This document shows, one piece after another, positions 24,315 through 33,479 of a stretch of 64,000 nt of DNA (position 1 is the first letter of the stretch; every line of letters starts with the position of its first letter). The notes under the pieces are model-generated. The model was not told the DNA's origin, made no database searches, and worked only from the letters and a program-made list of their open reading frames with translations. The translations under genes and the position numbers were made by a program. The stretch comes from JAWLFY01 sp041685355. GTDB lineage: Bacteria; Planctomycetota; Planctomycetia; Pirellulales; Pirellulaceae. Location: NCBI GenBank assembly GCA_041685355.1, contig JAWLFY010000005.1, positions 11,713 through 75,712 of the forward strand, in the 5' to 3' direction.

Positions 24315-27300
24315 TTAGCGGCGGGTGCCGAGGGTTAGGTACGCGAACAGGTCACGGAGTTGATCCGCGGTGAGGTCTTTCAGCGTGTCCTCGGGCATCA
24401 GCGAGGTGGGGAGCGCCTTGAGCTCATCGATCTCGTCGCGGCTGATCACGGTGAGTTGGTTGTCGGCGTTACGGAGCGTGACCGTCTTCGGGTCTTGGGC
24501 CGCGATCATCCCGTTGAGGACGCGGCCGTCTTCGGTGAGCGCGACGTACGACTGGAAACCCTCCCGAATCTCGAGGCTCGGTTCGATGATCCCGGCGAGC
24601 CAGAAACTGAGGTTGCCTCGTTCGTAGCCGTCGAGGGGTGGTCCGACCTTGCTCCCTTCGCCGAACAGCTGGTGACACTTGCCGCAGCGGTCGGCGTACA
24701 GCTTCTTGCCCGCACCGGGGTCGCCGTCCGCGTCGCCGAGGGTGGCACGGATCTCGGCGATCCGTGCTTGCTTTTCTTCGCTCGTGGCGGCGAGCGCCGG
24801 GCCGAACGCGGTCTCGGCCGCTTCGACGATTTGCGGGTCGTCGTAGGTGCGGAGTTGTTGCACGACGTCGACCGGGACGTCTTCCCGTTTGAGCCGCCAC
24901 TCGTTGAGCTCGCGGAGCAGGGCGATCGCCCATTCGGGACGGCTGGCGAGGGTCCGGCAGGCGGTCGCCCGCAGCCCATGTTCGTTGGAGATCGAGCTGC
25001 CGAAGGCGGCGGCGAGGGTTCGCGGGATCGCGTCGTTGTCGTATTGGCCGAGTGCCCGGATCGCGACCCGCTGCAACGCCGCCTCGCGGGTTCCCCGGCC
25101 GGTCGCCAAGGACAACAGGGTCGAGACGGCTTGCTCGTAGCGGACTTCGCCGAGCGTCTTTGCGACCTCGATCCGCGTGACCAAGTCGGCCGAATCGTCA
25201 CGGAGAAGTTGGAGGGCGTCATCGATCGCGCCGTCGGCTTTTTGCCGGAGCCCGAGTGCGATCCCGGAAGCCCCTTGCTCGGCGCGGCGCTGCTCGAGCG
25301 CCTCGGCGAGCGCGTCGGGGAGGGCTGGCAACGAGCGGCCTTCGAACGCGCGGCTCAGGCCGACGATCAGCTCCGACGCGGTCTCCTCGTCGGGGGCGAG
25401 TTCGAGCAGTCGGGCACAGCGGCGGAGGTCTTCCGGGGTGCCGGCCGCCGCGTACCGCTGCATCAGCCGCGACGTGATGACTTCACGTGTCATCGGCAAC
25501 CGCCAGAACTCGGGGTCGCGGCAGAGTTCTTCGACCGCGTCCCAGGCCTCCGCGTGGGCCTCGAGCGCCCACCAAACCATCAGCGGTTGGTGGGGGTCGT
25601 CGAGGTCGGCGTCGTGGGTCAGCAGGGCACGGACGACCGCGACCGCGTTTCCCGCATCGATCCGCTGTGCCGTCGACGCGAGCTGCGATCGGACCTGGAC
25701 GTCCGACTCCCCGGCCGCCAACTCCGCCATCTCGGGGGCCCCTTCGTGACGGTCACCTAGCAACCGCACGGCCCAGCGGCGGACGTGGGGGTCGTCGTGG
25801 CGAAACCAACCGACCGCGAGCTCGCGGGTCAGTTCCCCCATCAGATGGAGCGCCCAAAGCGATTCGAGGCATCCTTGTTGGTCGACCCGCCGGGCCAACT
25901 TTGGGGCGAGCGAGCGATCGCCTCGCCAGCCGAGTTCGAGGGCGGCGCGGTGCCGGACCCATTTGTTCGCGTGCTCGAACCGCTCGATCAATCGTTCTGA
26001 CGCCACCGTCCGCAGGTCGCCTTGGGTGTAGGCCGGACGCGTCGGCTTCTCGGAATCTTTGCCGTCGGAATCTTCCCGATCGGAGGTTCCGACGTCGGGG
26101 ACGACACGATAGATGCGGCCGCTCGATTTGTGCCAATCGTCGATCGGGCTGACGTGGCTCAATCGGGTGTCATACCAGTCGGCGATGTAGACCGCCCCGT
26201 CGGGACCGACGCCGCTGTAGACCGGACGGAACCAACGGTCGGACGAATCGATCAGGTTCTCCTCGTCGACGGTGCGATAGGTCGAACCGTCGCGGATCCT
26301 TTGGCTGAGCCAGACCAGGTTGTGAAGCGAGTTCGGGGCGATGATCGAACCGTCGAATTCGGAAGGGAAGAGGCCCCCTTCGTAGATGCAGAACGCTTGG
26401 GCGAACCGGCGGTTGTCTCCCTCCAGCCGCATCGGGCCGAAATAGCCGAACGCGTAGGGGTTGGTCAGCGCGCCATGTTTGCCCCAGTTTTTCGCCGAGT
26501 AGCTGCCTTGGGGGTAGTACCAACCGCGGGTGTTGCCGCCGTTGGTGCCGGAGAACACGCGTCCCTTCGAATCGATCTCCAGGCTGAACGTGTTTCCGCC
26601 CCCTTCGGCGTAGATCTCGAAAACCTTCGTTTCGGGGTGGTATCGCCAGATGCATTGGCCTTGATACGAGACCCCCTTGGTCACCTCGGAGCTGACCGTC
26701 GCGGTCGTCGTGCTGCCGTTGGCCCCGTACAGCCAGCCGTCGGGGGAGAGGGTCAGGCTGTTGGCGACCGAATGGGTGTCTTGGAGCCCGAATCCGGAGA
26801 GGTGGACTTCGGGATCGGCGTCGGGGACCCCGTCGCCGTCTTCGTCGGGATAGAACAGCAGGTAAGGGGGGTTGAGCACCCAGATGCCGTCGTGGCCGAC
26901 TTGGACCGACGTCGCGATGTTGAGCCCTTCGATCACGTCGCGGTGCGAATCGTAGGTGCCGTCGCCGGTGGTGTCTTCGAGCACCGAGATCACGTCGGCC
27001 CCCGGGACCCCGTGTGGGGGCGGGTCGGGGACCTTGTCGAACACGGCCCGGAGGTGTTGGTCGTAGCGGATCACCTTCAACCCGGCGGGGTATTGGTATT
27101 GGCGGTACTGGACCACCCACATCCGGCCGGCGGAGTCCCAGCTCAGGAAGAGGGGTTGGGTCACCTCCGGTTCGGCGGCGACGAGTTCGACGCGGAACCC
27201 GTCACGGACGTTCATCGTGTCGACCGACTCGTCGGGCGGGGTCGGATCGGAGTCGTCCGCTTGGACGCCCCGTCCGGGGTAGGTCCGCATGATTTCAGCG

Positions 27301-27560
27301 ACCTTCTCGTTTCCCGCCAACGACAGATCGGCTTGCGGGTTGACGACGTCCGAATCGGGATCGTCCGCCGCGTCGTCCTGGGCCAAAAGAGGCGTGGCCG
27401 CATGCAGCGACATCGTGACGGTTAGCGCGAAGACCGCGAGCCCGAAACGCAAGCGTGTCTCGAGAACGAAACGACGGACCGGCAGAGGGACTCGGGTGAT
27501 CGCCGAAAAGCGTAACCGATGGCGAGAGGGTCCGAACCGAAGTCGAAGGGGCGGCGTCAT
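24315..27560 (-). CDS. PVC-type heme-binding CxxCH protein with dehydrogenase-like beta-propeller and HEAT region
   Basis: 1081 residues. An N-terminal signal or anchor (LRFGLAVFALTVTMSLHAA) directs export. Residues ~110-480 are the PVC dehydrogenase-like propeller (FRVELVAAEPEVTQPLFLSWDS is its start; GRMWVVQYRQYQYP, GDGTYDSHRDVIEGL and a calcium-like DEDGDGVPDAD follow). Residues ~500-900 are HEAT-like helical repeats (RHRAALELGWRG, DPHVRRWAVRLLGDR). A C-terminal cytochrome c domain has the heme motif CGKCH at ~959-963 and a probable Met ligand in SLMPEDT. The combination is largely confined to Planctomycetes/Verrucomicrobia and is linked to periplasmic sugar oxidation. The ATG at 27560 is preferred to the TTG at 27581. 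It stands alone. Confidence 0.93.
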   Translation of the reverse strand: MTPPLRLRFGPSRHRLRFSAITRVPLPVRRFVLETRLRFGLAVFALTVTMSLHAATPLLAQDDAADDPDSDVVNPQADLSLAGNEKVAEIMRTYPGRGVQADDSDPTPPDESVDTMNVRDGFRVELVAAEPEVTQPLFLSWDSAGRMWVVQYRQYQYPAGLKVIRYDQHLRAVFDKVPDPPPHGVPGADVISVLEDTTGDGTYDSHRDVIEGLNIATSVQVGHDGIWVLNPPYLLFYPDEDGDGVPDADPEVHLSGFGLQDTHSVANSLTLSPDGWLYGANGSTTTATVSSEVTKGVSYQGQCIWRYHPETKVFEIYAEGGGNTFSLEIDSKGRVFSGTNGGNTRGWYYPQGSYSAKNWGKHGALTNPYAFGYFGPMRLEGDNRRFAQAFCIYEGGLFPSEFDGSIIAPNSLHNLVWLSQRIRDGSTYRTVDEENLIDSSDRWFRPVYSGVGPDGAVYIADWYDTRLSHVSPIDDWHKSSGRIYRVVPDVGTSDREDSDGKDSEKPTRPAYTQGDLRTVASERLIERFEHANKWVRHRAALELGWRGDRSLAPKLARRVDQQGCLESLWALHLMGELTRELAVGWFRHDDPHVRRWAVRLLGDRHEGAPEMAELAAGESDVQVRSQLASTAQRIDAGNAVAVVRALLTHDADLDDPHQPLMVWWALEAHAEAWDAVEELCRDPEFWRLPMTREVITSRLMQRYAAAGTPEDLRRCARLLELAPDEETASELIVGLSRAFEGRSLPALPDALAEALEQRRAEQGASGIALGLRQKADGAIDDALQLLRDDSADLVTRIEVAKTLGEVRYEQAVSTLLSLATGRGTREAALQRVAIRALGQYDNDAIPRTLAAAFGSSISNEHGLRATACRTLASRPEWAIALLRELNEWRLKREDVPVDVVQQLRTYDDPQIVEAAETAFGPALAATSEEKQARIAEIRATLGDADGDPGAGKKLYADRCGKCHQLFGEGSKVGPPLDGYERGNLSFWLAGIIEPSLEIREGFQSYVALTEDGRVLNGMIAAQDPKTVTLRNADNQLTVISRDEIDELKALPTSLMPEDTLKDLTADQLRDLFAYLTLGTRR

Positions 27561-27759
27561 GATCGGTGTGAAGGATTTCAAGGGCGGGTGGGGTCCCCCG
27601 GTCGGCGACAGGGCGGGTGGAGGGACGGTGGGGTGATCGAGCGGCTTCGGGGCTGTCGAGCAGCGTCACTCGGACCGTGGCGGACCACGCAGCGGTTGAG
27701 TGAATTTCCTACCCGACGGCGAATTTCCATGCGTTCGCCCATTCTAACCACGGCAACGT

Positions 27760-27801
27760 CCCCGCGGGTCCGGACGGGGTCCCCGCGGGTCCGGACGGGG
27801 T
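27760..27801. repeat. 21-bp direct repeat, two copies, in a 322-base intergenic gap
   Basis: Two perfect adjacent copies of a 21-base unit starting CCCCGCGGGTCCGGACGGGG (27760-27780 and 27781-27801); the unit is itself partly palindromic. The gap (27561-27882) separates the divergent cytochrome and kinase genes, and nothing else was recognised in it. Confidence 0.9.
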
Positions 27802-27882
27802 GACGCTCGGCTTGTGGGCCGCGAGGGGCGACCGGGGACTTCGGGCGAATCGGCGGGGCGCGGCTTTCCGGGGGGCGATGGT

Positions 27883-30117
27883 ATGATCGGAAGGATGACG
27901 AACGTGACAGTGAACTTACTGCAAACGATCGAATCGAACACGATGCTCCGGGAGCGTCTCGCGTCGATGCCGCCCGATCACAAGACGATCGCGGTTTCTC
28001 CCGACGGGCGTCCCGAAAGCTTCTCGCATCCGTCGTGGCGACAGGCCGACGAATCGCCGACGGGCGAATCGTCAGCTGGCGAATCGTCAGCTGGTGAGGG
28101 ATCAGCGGGCGAGGTTGCGACGGACGAGACCGTTTGGTTGTCCGATCCGGATGCCGCGGGGCGGGTTTCGTCGGGGGCGACTGGCTCGGACCCGTCGGGG
28201 CCAGCGCGTTCGAAGCCGTCAGTCGCGGTTCCGACGCCCGACGAGGGGTTCGTCCCGCGACGGCGGTTGGCGAGTGTGGGCGCGGGGAAGTCCGGCGAGA
28301 CGGAGTACCGAATGGTCGGGCGTCTCGGCAGCGGCGGGACGGGGTTCGTGTATCAGGCCCACCAAAGATCGGTCGACCGGGAAGTCGCCGTTAAGGTTCT
28401 GCGTGACGAGTTGGCCCGAGACCCCCAGGCGCGGTCGCGGTTTCTCGCTGAGGCTCGCGTGATCGGGGCGTTGGACCACCCGAACGTGATCGCGTTGCAC
28501 GAGTTGGGGGTCGACTTCGACGGGAACCTGTTTTATTCGATGAAACGGGTCGACGGGACGAGTTGGGACCAGCGGATCGAGACGCAATCGCAGAAGGAGA
28601 ACCTGGAGACGTTGTTGCGGGTCGCCGACGGGATCCGCTACGCACACTCGCGAGGCTTGATCCATCGGGACTTGAAGCCCGAGAACGTGATGCTCGGTCA
28701 GTTCGGCGAGGTGTTGCTCGCCGATTGGGGGTTAGCGTTGAGTCACGCCACCGCGGCGGCGGACGGGAGTCCGCACCGTTCGGCGATCGGCGGCACCCCG
28801 GCGTACATGGCCCCGGAGTTGGCGACCGGAGACGCGTCCGCGATCTCGTTCGGGACCGACATCTACTTGCTCGGGGCGATCCTGTTTCAGGTGTTGACCG
28901 GTTATCCGCCGCATCACGGCGAGAGTCTGCTCGCGTGCATCCGTTCGGCGGCGAGCAACGAGATCCGTCCGACGCGGGTCAACGGCGAGTTGATGGAGAT
29001 CGCGATGCGGGCGATGGCCTCACGTCCGCAGGACCGGTTCGCGACGGTGGACGAATTCATCGCGGCGATCCAAGACCACCGCACCCATCAGCAGAGCGAC
29101 CGATTGGTGCGACGGGCCCGCGAGCGGATCGAATCGGCCGGGACGGAGAACCATTACGAGGCGTTCCGGGTGGCCGACGCGTTGTTGCGGGAAGCGATTG
29201 AGGTGTGGCCGGAGAACAAGGCGGCGACGCGGGCGATCCACGAATTGCAGCTCGACTTTGCCCGAACGGCCGCGGCACGCGGCGATCTCGATTTGGCGCT
29301 CGCCCTGTACGAGGCGGCGGGTGAGGGGGAATCGGAGGCGTCGGCCCGGTTACGGGTGCAGATCAAGGAGCGGCGACAGACCGAGGAGCGTCAGGCGAAG
29401 TATTCGACGCTGTTCACCGCGTCGCCCGAAGCGGGGCTGCTCGTCCGACTCTCCAGCGGCGAGGTGGTCGAGGCGAACCCCGCGTTCGTGCAGTTGCTCG
29501 GATACGCCGAGGAGGAGATCGTCGGGCGGCGGATCCCCGAGCTGAACTTGTGGGCGTCTCCCGAGCGGCGGATCGAGTTCGTCGAGAAGTTACGGCAGGG
29601 CGGGGCGGTCGAGAATTTGGAAGTCCCGTTCGTGCACCGGGACGGCGGCCGGGTCGACGTGTTGGTCAGCGCCCGGACGACCGAGGTGGCGGGGGAGGAA
29701 ATGTTGATTTCCACCATCCGCGACATCTCCCAGCGGAAGGCGGCCGAGAACGAACTCGCCCGGAGCCGCCGTCGCCTCCGCGAGTTGCAACGGATGGCGG
29801 GGCTGGGCACGTGGTCGTTCGACGTCGCGACGGAACAGATCACGTGGAGCGAAGAGACCTACCGGATGCTCCGCCGCGATCCGTCGGCCGGGCCGCCCAG
29901 TTTCGCGGAGTATCTCGATTCGATCCACCCGGACGATCGGCAGCGGATGCGGGCGACGATCCTGACGTCGCTGGAGAACGGAACCGCCTACGAATTGCGA
30001 ATCCGTCAGCGGGTCGGCGAACTCGGATACCGGCGTTTCATCGCTCGGGGCCAACCGGTCCAGGACGACGAAGGGAGCACGGTCGAGCTGTACGGCGTCG
30101 TGTTGCCCGACGAATAA
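27883..30117 (+). CDS. Ser/Thr protein kinase with two C-terminal PAS domains
   Basis: 744 residues from the ATG at 27883, which has GGGGG about eight bases upstream; a second ATG at 27895 follows GGAAGG. Residues ~58-78 contain a Gly-Glu-Ser repeat encoded by a 15-base DNA repeat. The kinase domain (~142-410) has the glycine loop GRLGSGGTGFVY, VAVK (K171), HRDLKPEN (D263) and DWG (281-283) in place of DFG, then GTPAYMAPE. A TPR-like linker (~410-500) leads to PAS1 (~505-630, ending TIRDISQRKAAENELARSR) and PAS2 (~640-744, GLGTWSFD...EETYRML). No histidine-kinase, GGDEF or membrane segment follows, so sensory PAS domains appear to modulate a cytoplasmic kinase. The ECF sigma operon lies ~200 bases downstream. 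Confidence 0.92.
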   Translation: MIGRMTNVTVNLLQTIESNTMLRERLASMPPDHKTIAVSPDGRPESFSHPSWRQADESPTGESSAGESSAGEGSAGEVATDETVWLSDPDAAGRVSSGATGSDPSGPARSKPSVAVPTPDEGFVPRRRLASVGAGKSGETEYRMVGRLGSGGTGFVYQAHQRSVDREVAVKVLRDELARDPQARSRFLAEARVIGALDHPNVIALHELGVDFDGNLFYSMKRVDGTSWDQRIETQSQKENLETLLRVADGIRYAHSRGLIHRDLKPENVMLGQFGEVLLADWGLALSHATAAADGSPHRSAIGGTPAYMAPELATGDASAISFGTDIYLLGAILFQVLTGYPPHHGESLLACIRSAASNEIRPTRVNGELMEIAMRAMASRPQDRFATVDEFIAAIQDHRTHQQSDRLVRRARERIESAGTENHYEAFRVADALLREAIEVWPENKAATRAIHELQLDFARTAAARGDLDLALALYEAAGEGESEASARLRVQIKERRQTEERQAKYSTLFTASPEAGLLVRLSSGEVVEANPAFVQLLGYAEEEIVGRRIPELNLWASPERRIEFVEKLRQGGAVENLEVPFVHRDGGRVDVLVSARTTEVAGEEMLISTIRDISQRKAAENELARSRRRLRELQRMAGLGTWSFDVATEQITWSEETYRMLRRDPSAGPPSFAEYLDSIHPDDRQRMRATILTSLENGTAYELRIRQRVGELGYRRFIARGQPVQDDEGSTVELYGVVLPDE

Positions 30118-30324
30118 CGGATCGACGCGAAACCCGCCATCGTCGATCGGGTTAAAACCGATAGAATCGTTCGGACTCGGCCCGAAACGGGTTGATCTGG
30201 CGGTTCCGTGACCGGCGTCAGCCCAAACCGCCGCCGGGCGCCATCGATGCCTAGGGGCTGACCGCCCCGGAAACGCCGATCTCCAGTCCTCGCCAGCCGT
30301 TTGACCGTCAGCCCATCCACCGCG

Positions 30325-30954
30325 ATGCGTTATCAACAGTCCGACCCGGACGTGAGGTTGATGCTGCGCGTGAAGGACGACGACGCCGGGGCGTTCGAGG
30401 CGTTGGTGCGGCGGTATGAGGCGAGGCTCGTCCGATTGATGCAACACTTGGGCCCCCGGTCCGACATGGCGGAAGATTTGGCGCAAGAGGTTTTTTTGAG
30501 GGTGTATCGGGCGAGGAAGAGCTACGTCCCGGGCGCAAAGTTTTCCACGTGGCTGTTCACGATCGCGGGGAACGTGGCGCGGAACGCGTCTCGGTCGGTC
30601 CACCGACGGGCGGAGGTGAGTGAGGTCGATGCCCCCTCGGCGGACCTTTCGGGGGCGGGCAATCTGCTGGCGTCCACCGTGACGGAAGCGAGCGGGCTGA
30701 TGCCGGTCCGGTTGGCCGAGGGATCGGAGCGAGCGGCGATCGTCCGCGCGGCGGTCGCGCAGCTGGGGGAAAGGCAGCGGATGGCGTTGATGCTTTCGCG
30801 ATTCGAAAACCTCAGTTATTCCGAGATCGCCGAAGCGATGGGGTTGACGACGAAGGCGGTGAAGTCGCTTCTGAGCCGGGCGCGGGTTAATTTGAAGGAA
30901 CTTTTGCAACCCTACATCGACTCGGGGATCATCCCGGACGAGGTTCAGCGATGA
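30325..30954 (+). CDS. ECF-type RNA polymerase sigma factor
   Basis: 209 residues. Region 2 is clear (FEALVRRYEARLVRLMQHLG, MAEDLAQEVFLRVYRAR, FSTWLFTIAGNVARN), and region 4 has the helix-turn-helix ALMLSRFENLSYSEIAEAMG followed by KAVKSLLSRARVNLKELL. ECF factors redirect RNA polymerase to a regulon and are usually held by an anti-sigma factor. The ATG at 30325 is preferred to an upstream TTG. The stop overlaps the start of the next gene (ATGA), whose product looks like the cognate membrane anti-sigma factor. The regulon is unknown. The length and motifs fit an RpoE-like ECF group. Confidence 0.95.
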   Translation: MRYQQSDPDVRLMLRVKDDDAGAFEALVRRYEARLVRLMQHLGPRSDMAEDLAQEVFLRVYRARKSYVPGAKFSTWLFTIAGNVARNASRSVHRRAEVSEVDAPSADLSGAGNLLASTVTEASGLMPVRLAEGSERAAIVRAAVAQLGERQRMALMLSRFENLSYSEIAEAMGLTTKAVKSLLSRARVNLKELLQPYIDSGIIPDEVQR

Positions 30955-32447
30955 GTGCCGCGTCACTCTCCGACGACCGTCCCGTCGACCCGGACGACGA
31001 GTCCCTCGTCGCTTATCTCGACGGCGAGCTCGCCGCGGAAGACCGCGACGCGTTGGAACGGCGTCTGCTCGAGGAGGACGCCCTCCGCGGCCGGCTCCGC
31101 GAATTGCAACACAGCTGGGACCTGTTGGAGGAACTGCCGTCGGCGACCCCCAACGAGAAGATGGTCGAGTCGACGCTCGAGATGGTCGTGTCGGACGTCG
31201 TTCGGGCTTCGCCGGAGCGTCCGATGTGGCACAAGGTGAGGGGGCCGTTGGTCGTCTTCGCCGCGCTGTTGCTCCCGCCGTTGGTCGCGTTCGGCGCGGT
31301 GGCGTGGAAGCGGACCGCCGATTATCGTCGCGAACTGGAGATGTTGGCGGTCGCCGAGAACGTCGACGCGTATCTGCAAGCGGACGACCTCGAACTGATG
31401 CGTGAGCTCGCCACCAACGAACGTTGGAATCGGATGATCCTCGCCGCGCGGGAAGTCGGGTTGATCCCTTATGACACGTCACCGATCGTCGCATCGGTCC
31501 CGGTCGGCGAACGGGAATCGACGTTGGAAGCCCTCGACGCGGATCAACGCTCTCGCTTGGCGACCCGTTGGGATCGCTTTCAACAACTCGCCCCGGAAAC
31601 ACGGCAGCGTGTCGAGGCGACCCATCGGCAGGTCCGGCAACAGACCGATGCCGCCTCGCTCGTCCGCACGATGAAAGATTACTCGGCGTGGAAGGAAACG
31701 CTGCGGCCCCGGCTAACGGACGACATGGAGGGTCGCTCGAAAGAGGCCCGAACCGACGCGGCCCGTCGGTCGGCGGCGATCGAGATGGCAATCACCGATA
31801 CGATTCGTGATTTGACCGAGCGGTCCGGGATGGCGTTGGATGACGCGACCGCCCGCGAGATCTACCATGTGTTGGAAGAGATCGTCCGGATGCGGCTCCG
31901 CAGCGGCGACTCGGCGACCTCCGCGTTGGTCGATTATTTGGAAGAACGCTCGCGAAACGTCGCCGAGATGATCGACGAGGATCCCCGCGACATCGCGACC
32001 CGATCGGCGATCGTGGTGATCCTGCGGGCCGATTCCGGACGACGACCGTTCCGCTTCGGCCCGCCACTGCCGGACGATTTGGAACCGGTCACGCCGCTCT
32101 CCCACGACGAACTCGAATGGATCCGTGTCGTGTTGCCACGCGAAGAACAGCGTCGACTCGACCTGATCGCCGGCGACGATTCGGGACGTCTCGCCTACCT
32201 CCGGGCATGGGCCGAAGAGGCGTTCCAGCGGACGTCGCCGTACCAGCGGCGCCGCGACGAGCACTCGACGCGATATTTTGCGTTGCCAGCGGGGCTTCGC
32301 GACCGTGTCGATCTGGACGACCCGGCGAAGTTGGCGCGGCATTTGTCGTGGGGACGCGGGCGCGGATCGAACGGCCCCTCCCCGCCACGGGGTCCCCGCC
32401 GAGATCGCGGCCAACGGGATGGCGGCGGAGACGAAAACGACCGTTAA
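30951..32447 (+). CDS. Putative membrane anti-sigma factor with a large C-terminal domain
   Basis: 498 residues, coupled to the sigma gene by an ATGA overlap. Residues ~15-60 resemble the N-terminal helical anti-sigma domain (DDESLVAYLDGELAAEDRDALE, seen as LVAYLDGEL) but lack the His-x3-Cys-x2-Cys zinc ligands of ZAS proteins. One membrane segment is at ~99-120 (LVVFAALLLPPLVAFGAVAW). The rest (~125-470) is a long charged helical region, probably periplasmic, with several Glu/Arg-rich coils and AALS-type DUF3106-like RWDRFQQLAPETRQRV (residues ~205-220). The tail is Gly/Arg/Asp-rich. By position and topology it probably senses an envelope signal and releases the sigma factor. The domain assignment beyond the N-terminus is uncertain. 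Confidence 0.75.
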   Translation: MSAASLSDDRPVDPDDESLVAYLDGELAAEDRDALERRLLEEDALRGRLRELQHSWDLLEELPSATPNEKMVESTLEMVVSDVVRASPERPMWHKVRGPLVVFAALLLPPLVAFGAVAWKRTADYRRELEMLAVAENVDAYLQADDLELMRELATNERWNRMILAAREVGLIPYDTSPIVASVPVGERESTLEALDADQRSRLATRWDRFQQLAPETRQRVEATHRQVRQQTDAASLVRTMKDYSAWKETLRPRLTDDMEGRSKEARTDAARRSAAIEMAITDTIRDLTERSGMALDDATAREIYHVLEEIVRMRLRSGDSATSALVDYLEERSRNVAEMIDEDPRDIATRSAIVVILRADSGRRPFRFGPPLPDDLEPVTPLSHDELEWIRVVLPREEQRRLDLIAGDDSGRLAYLRAWAEEAFQRTSPYQRRRDEHSTRYFALPAGLRDRVDLDDPAKLARHLSWGRGRGSNGPSPPRGPRRDRGQRDGGGDENDR

Positions 32448-32463
32448 GCATGAGAAGGAATCG

Positions 32464-33456
32464 ATGAAAGCCGCGTACATTGAGTCGACCGGGACGCCCG
32501 ACGTGATCCGGTACGGTGAACTCCCCGACCCGCGGCCTGGGCCCCGCGACGTGGTGATCCGCGTCGAAGCGGTTTCGGTCAACCCGATCGACACGTACGT
32601 CCGTGGCGGACTGGTCGCGTTCGAGCTGCCGATCCCGTTCGTCGTCGGCTGCGACGCCTCAGGGATCGTCGAGTCGGTCGGCGCGGAGGTCGACCGCTTC
32701 GCCCCCGGTGACCCCGTGTGGTGTACCAACCAAGGGCTGCTAGGTCGGCAAGGGACGTTCGCCGAGCGGATCGCCGTCGACGCCGATTGGTGCTATCCCC
32801 GGCCGCCGGAAGTCACCGCCGAGGCGGTCGCGTCGATCGCCCTGGTCGGGATCACCGCCCACTTGGGTCTGTTCCGCGAAGCGTCGCTCCGAGCCGGTGA
32901 GACGGTGTTGGTGATCGGCGGCAGCGGCGGCGTCGGATCGATGGTGGTCCAGATGGCGAAGGCGACCGGGGCGCGAGTCGTTGCGACGGCCGGGTCGGCC
33001 GAGAAGCGACAAACCGTGATCGACTTGGGCGCCGACGTCGCGATCGACTACACCGCCGAATCGATCGCCGAGGCGACCCGGGCGGCTTGTCCCGACGGCG
33101 TCAACGTGGTCTGGGAGACCCGCCGGGTTCCCGATTTCGACCTCGCCGTCGAATGCCTCGCCGAACGCGGCCGGATGGTATTGATGGCGGGACGCGACGC
33201 CCGCCCCGAGTTCCCTGTCGGCCCGTTCTATGTCAAAGAATGCTCGCTGCACGGGTTCGCGATGTTCAAGGCAAGCCCGGCAGAAATGCGGGCCGCCGCC
33301 GAAGCGATCAACGGTTGGATGGTCGACGGAAAGCTGAAGCCGAACATCGGCCTCCGGTTGCCGCTCGAGCAGGCCGCCGAGGCACACCGCCGACAGGAAG
33401 CCGCGACCGTCGAAGGTAAAGGCAACCTGCAAGGCAAGATCGTCCTCACCCCGTAA
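32464..33456 (+). CDS. NADPH:quinone oxidoreductase-like medium-chain reductase
   Basis: 330 residues, normal for zinc-free MDR quinone reductases. The N-terminal GroES-like domain contains VEAVSVNPIDTYVRGG and GCDASGIVESVGAEV. The Rossmann domain has GGSGGVGSMVVQMAK at ~152-166, followed by GARVVATAGSAEKRQ. The structural zinc cysteines are absent. It likely reduces quinones or enones with NADPH in the cytoplasm. The ATG at 32464 is supported by GAAGGA seven bases upstream; a much longer in-frame extension runs back into the preceding gene and is rejected. It starts just 16 bases after the anti-sigma gene, so it may be cotranscribed with it. Confidence 0.92.
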   Translation: MKAAYIESTGTPDVIRYGELPDPRPGPRDVVIRVEAVSVNPIDTYVRGGLVAFELPIPFVVGCDASGIVESVGAEVDRFAPGDPVWCTNQGLLGRQGTFAERIAVDADWCYPRPPEVTAEAVASIALVGITAHLGLFREASLRAGETVLVIGGSGGVGSMVVQMAKATGARVVATAGSAEKRQTVIDLGADVAIDYTAESIAEATRAACPDGVNVVWETRRVPDFDLAVECLAERGRMVLMAGRDARPEFPVGPFYVKECSLHGFAMFKASPAEMRAAAEAINGWMVDGKLKPNIGLRLPLEQAAEAHRRQEAATVEGKGNLQGKIVLTP

Positions 33457-33479
33457 ACGCGGCGAGCCGTTCCGGCCCG

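Noticed and set aside
29590..31791. A 733-residue minus-strand frame across the kinase, sigma and anti-sigma genes
   Set aside because: It spans three well-supported plus-strand genes and an intergenic gap, is Arg/Pro-rich and shows no domain.
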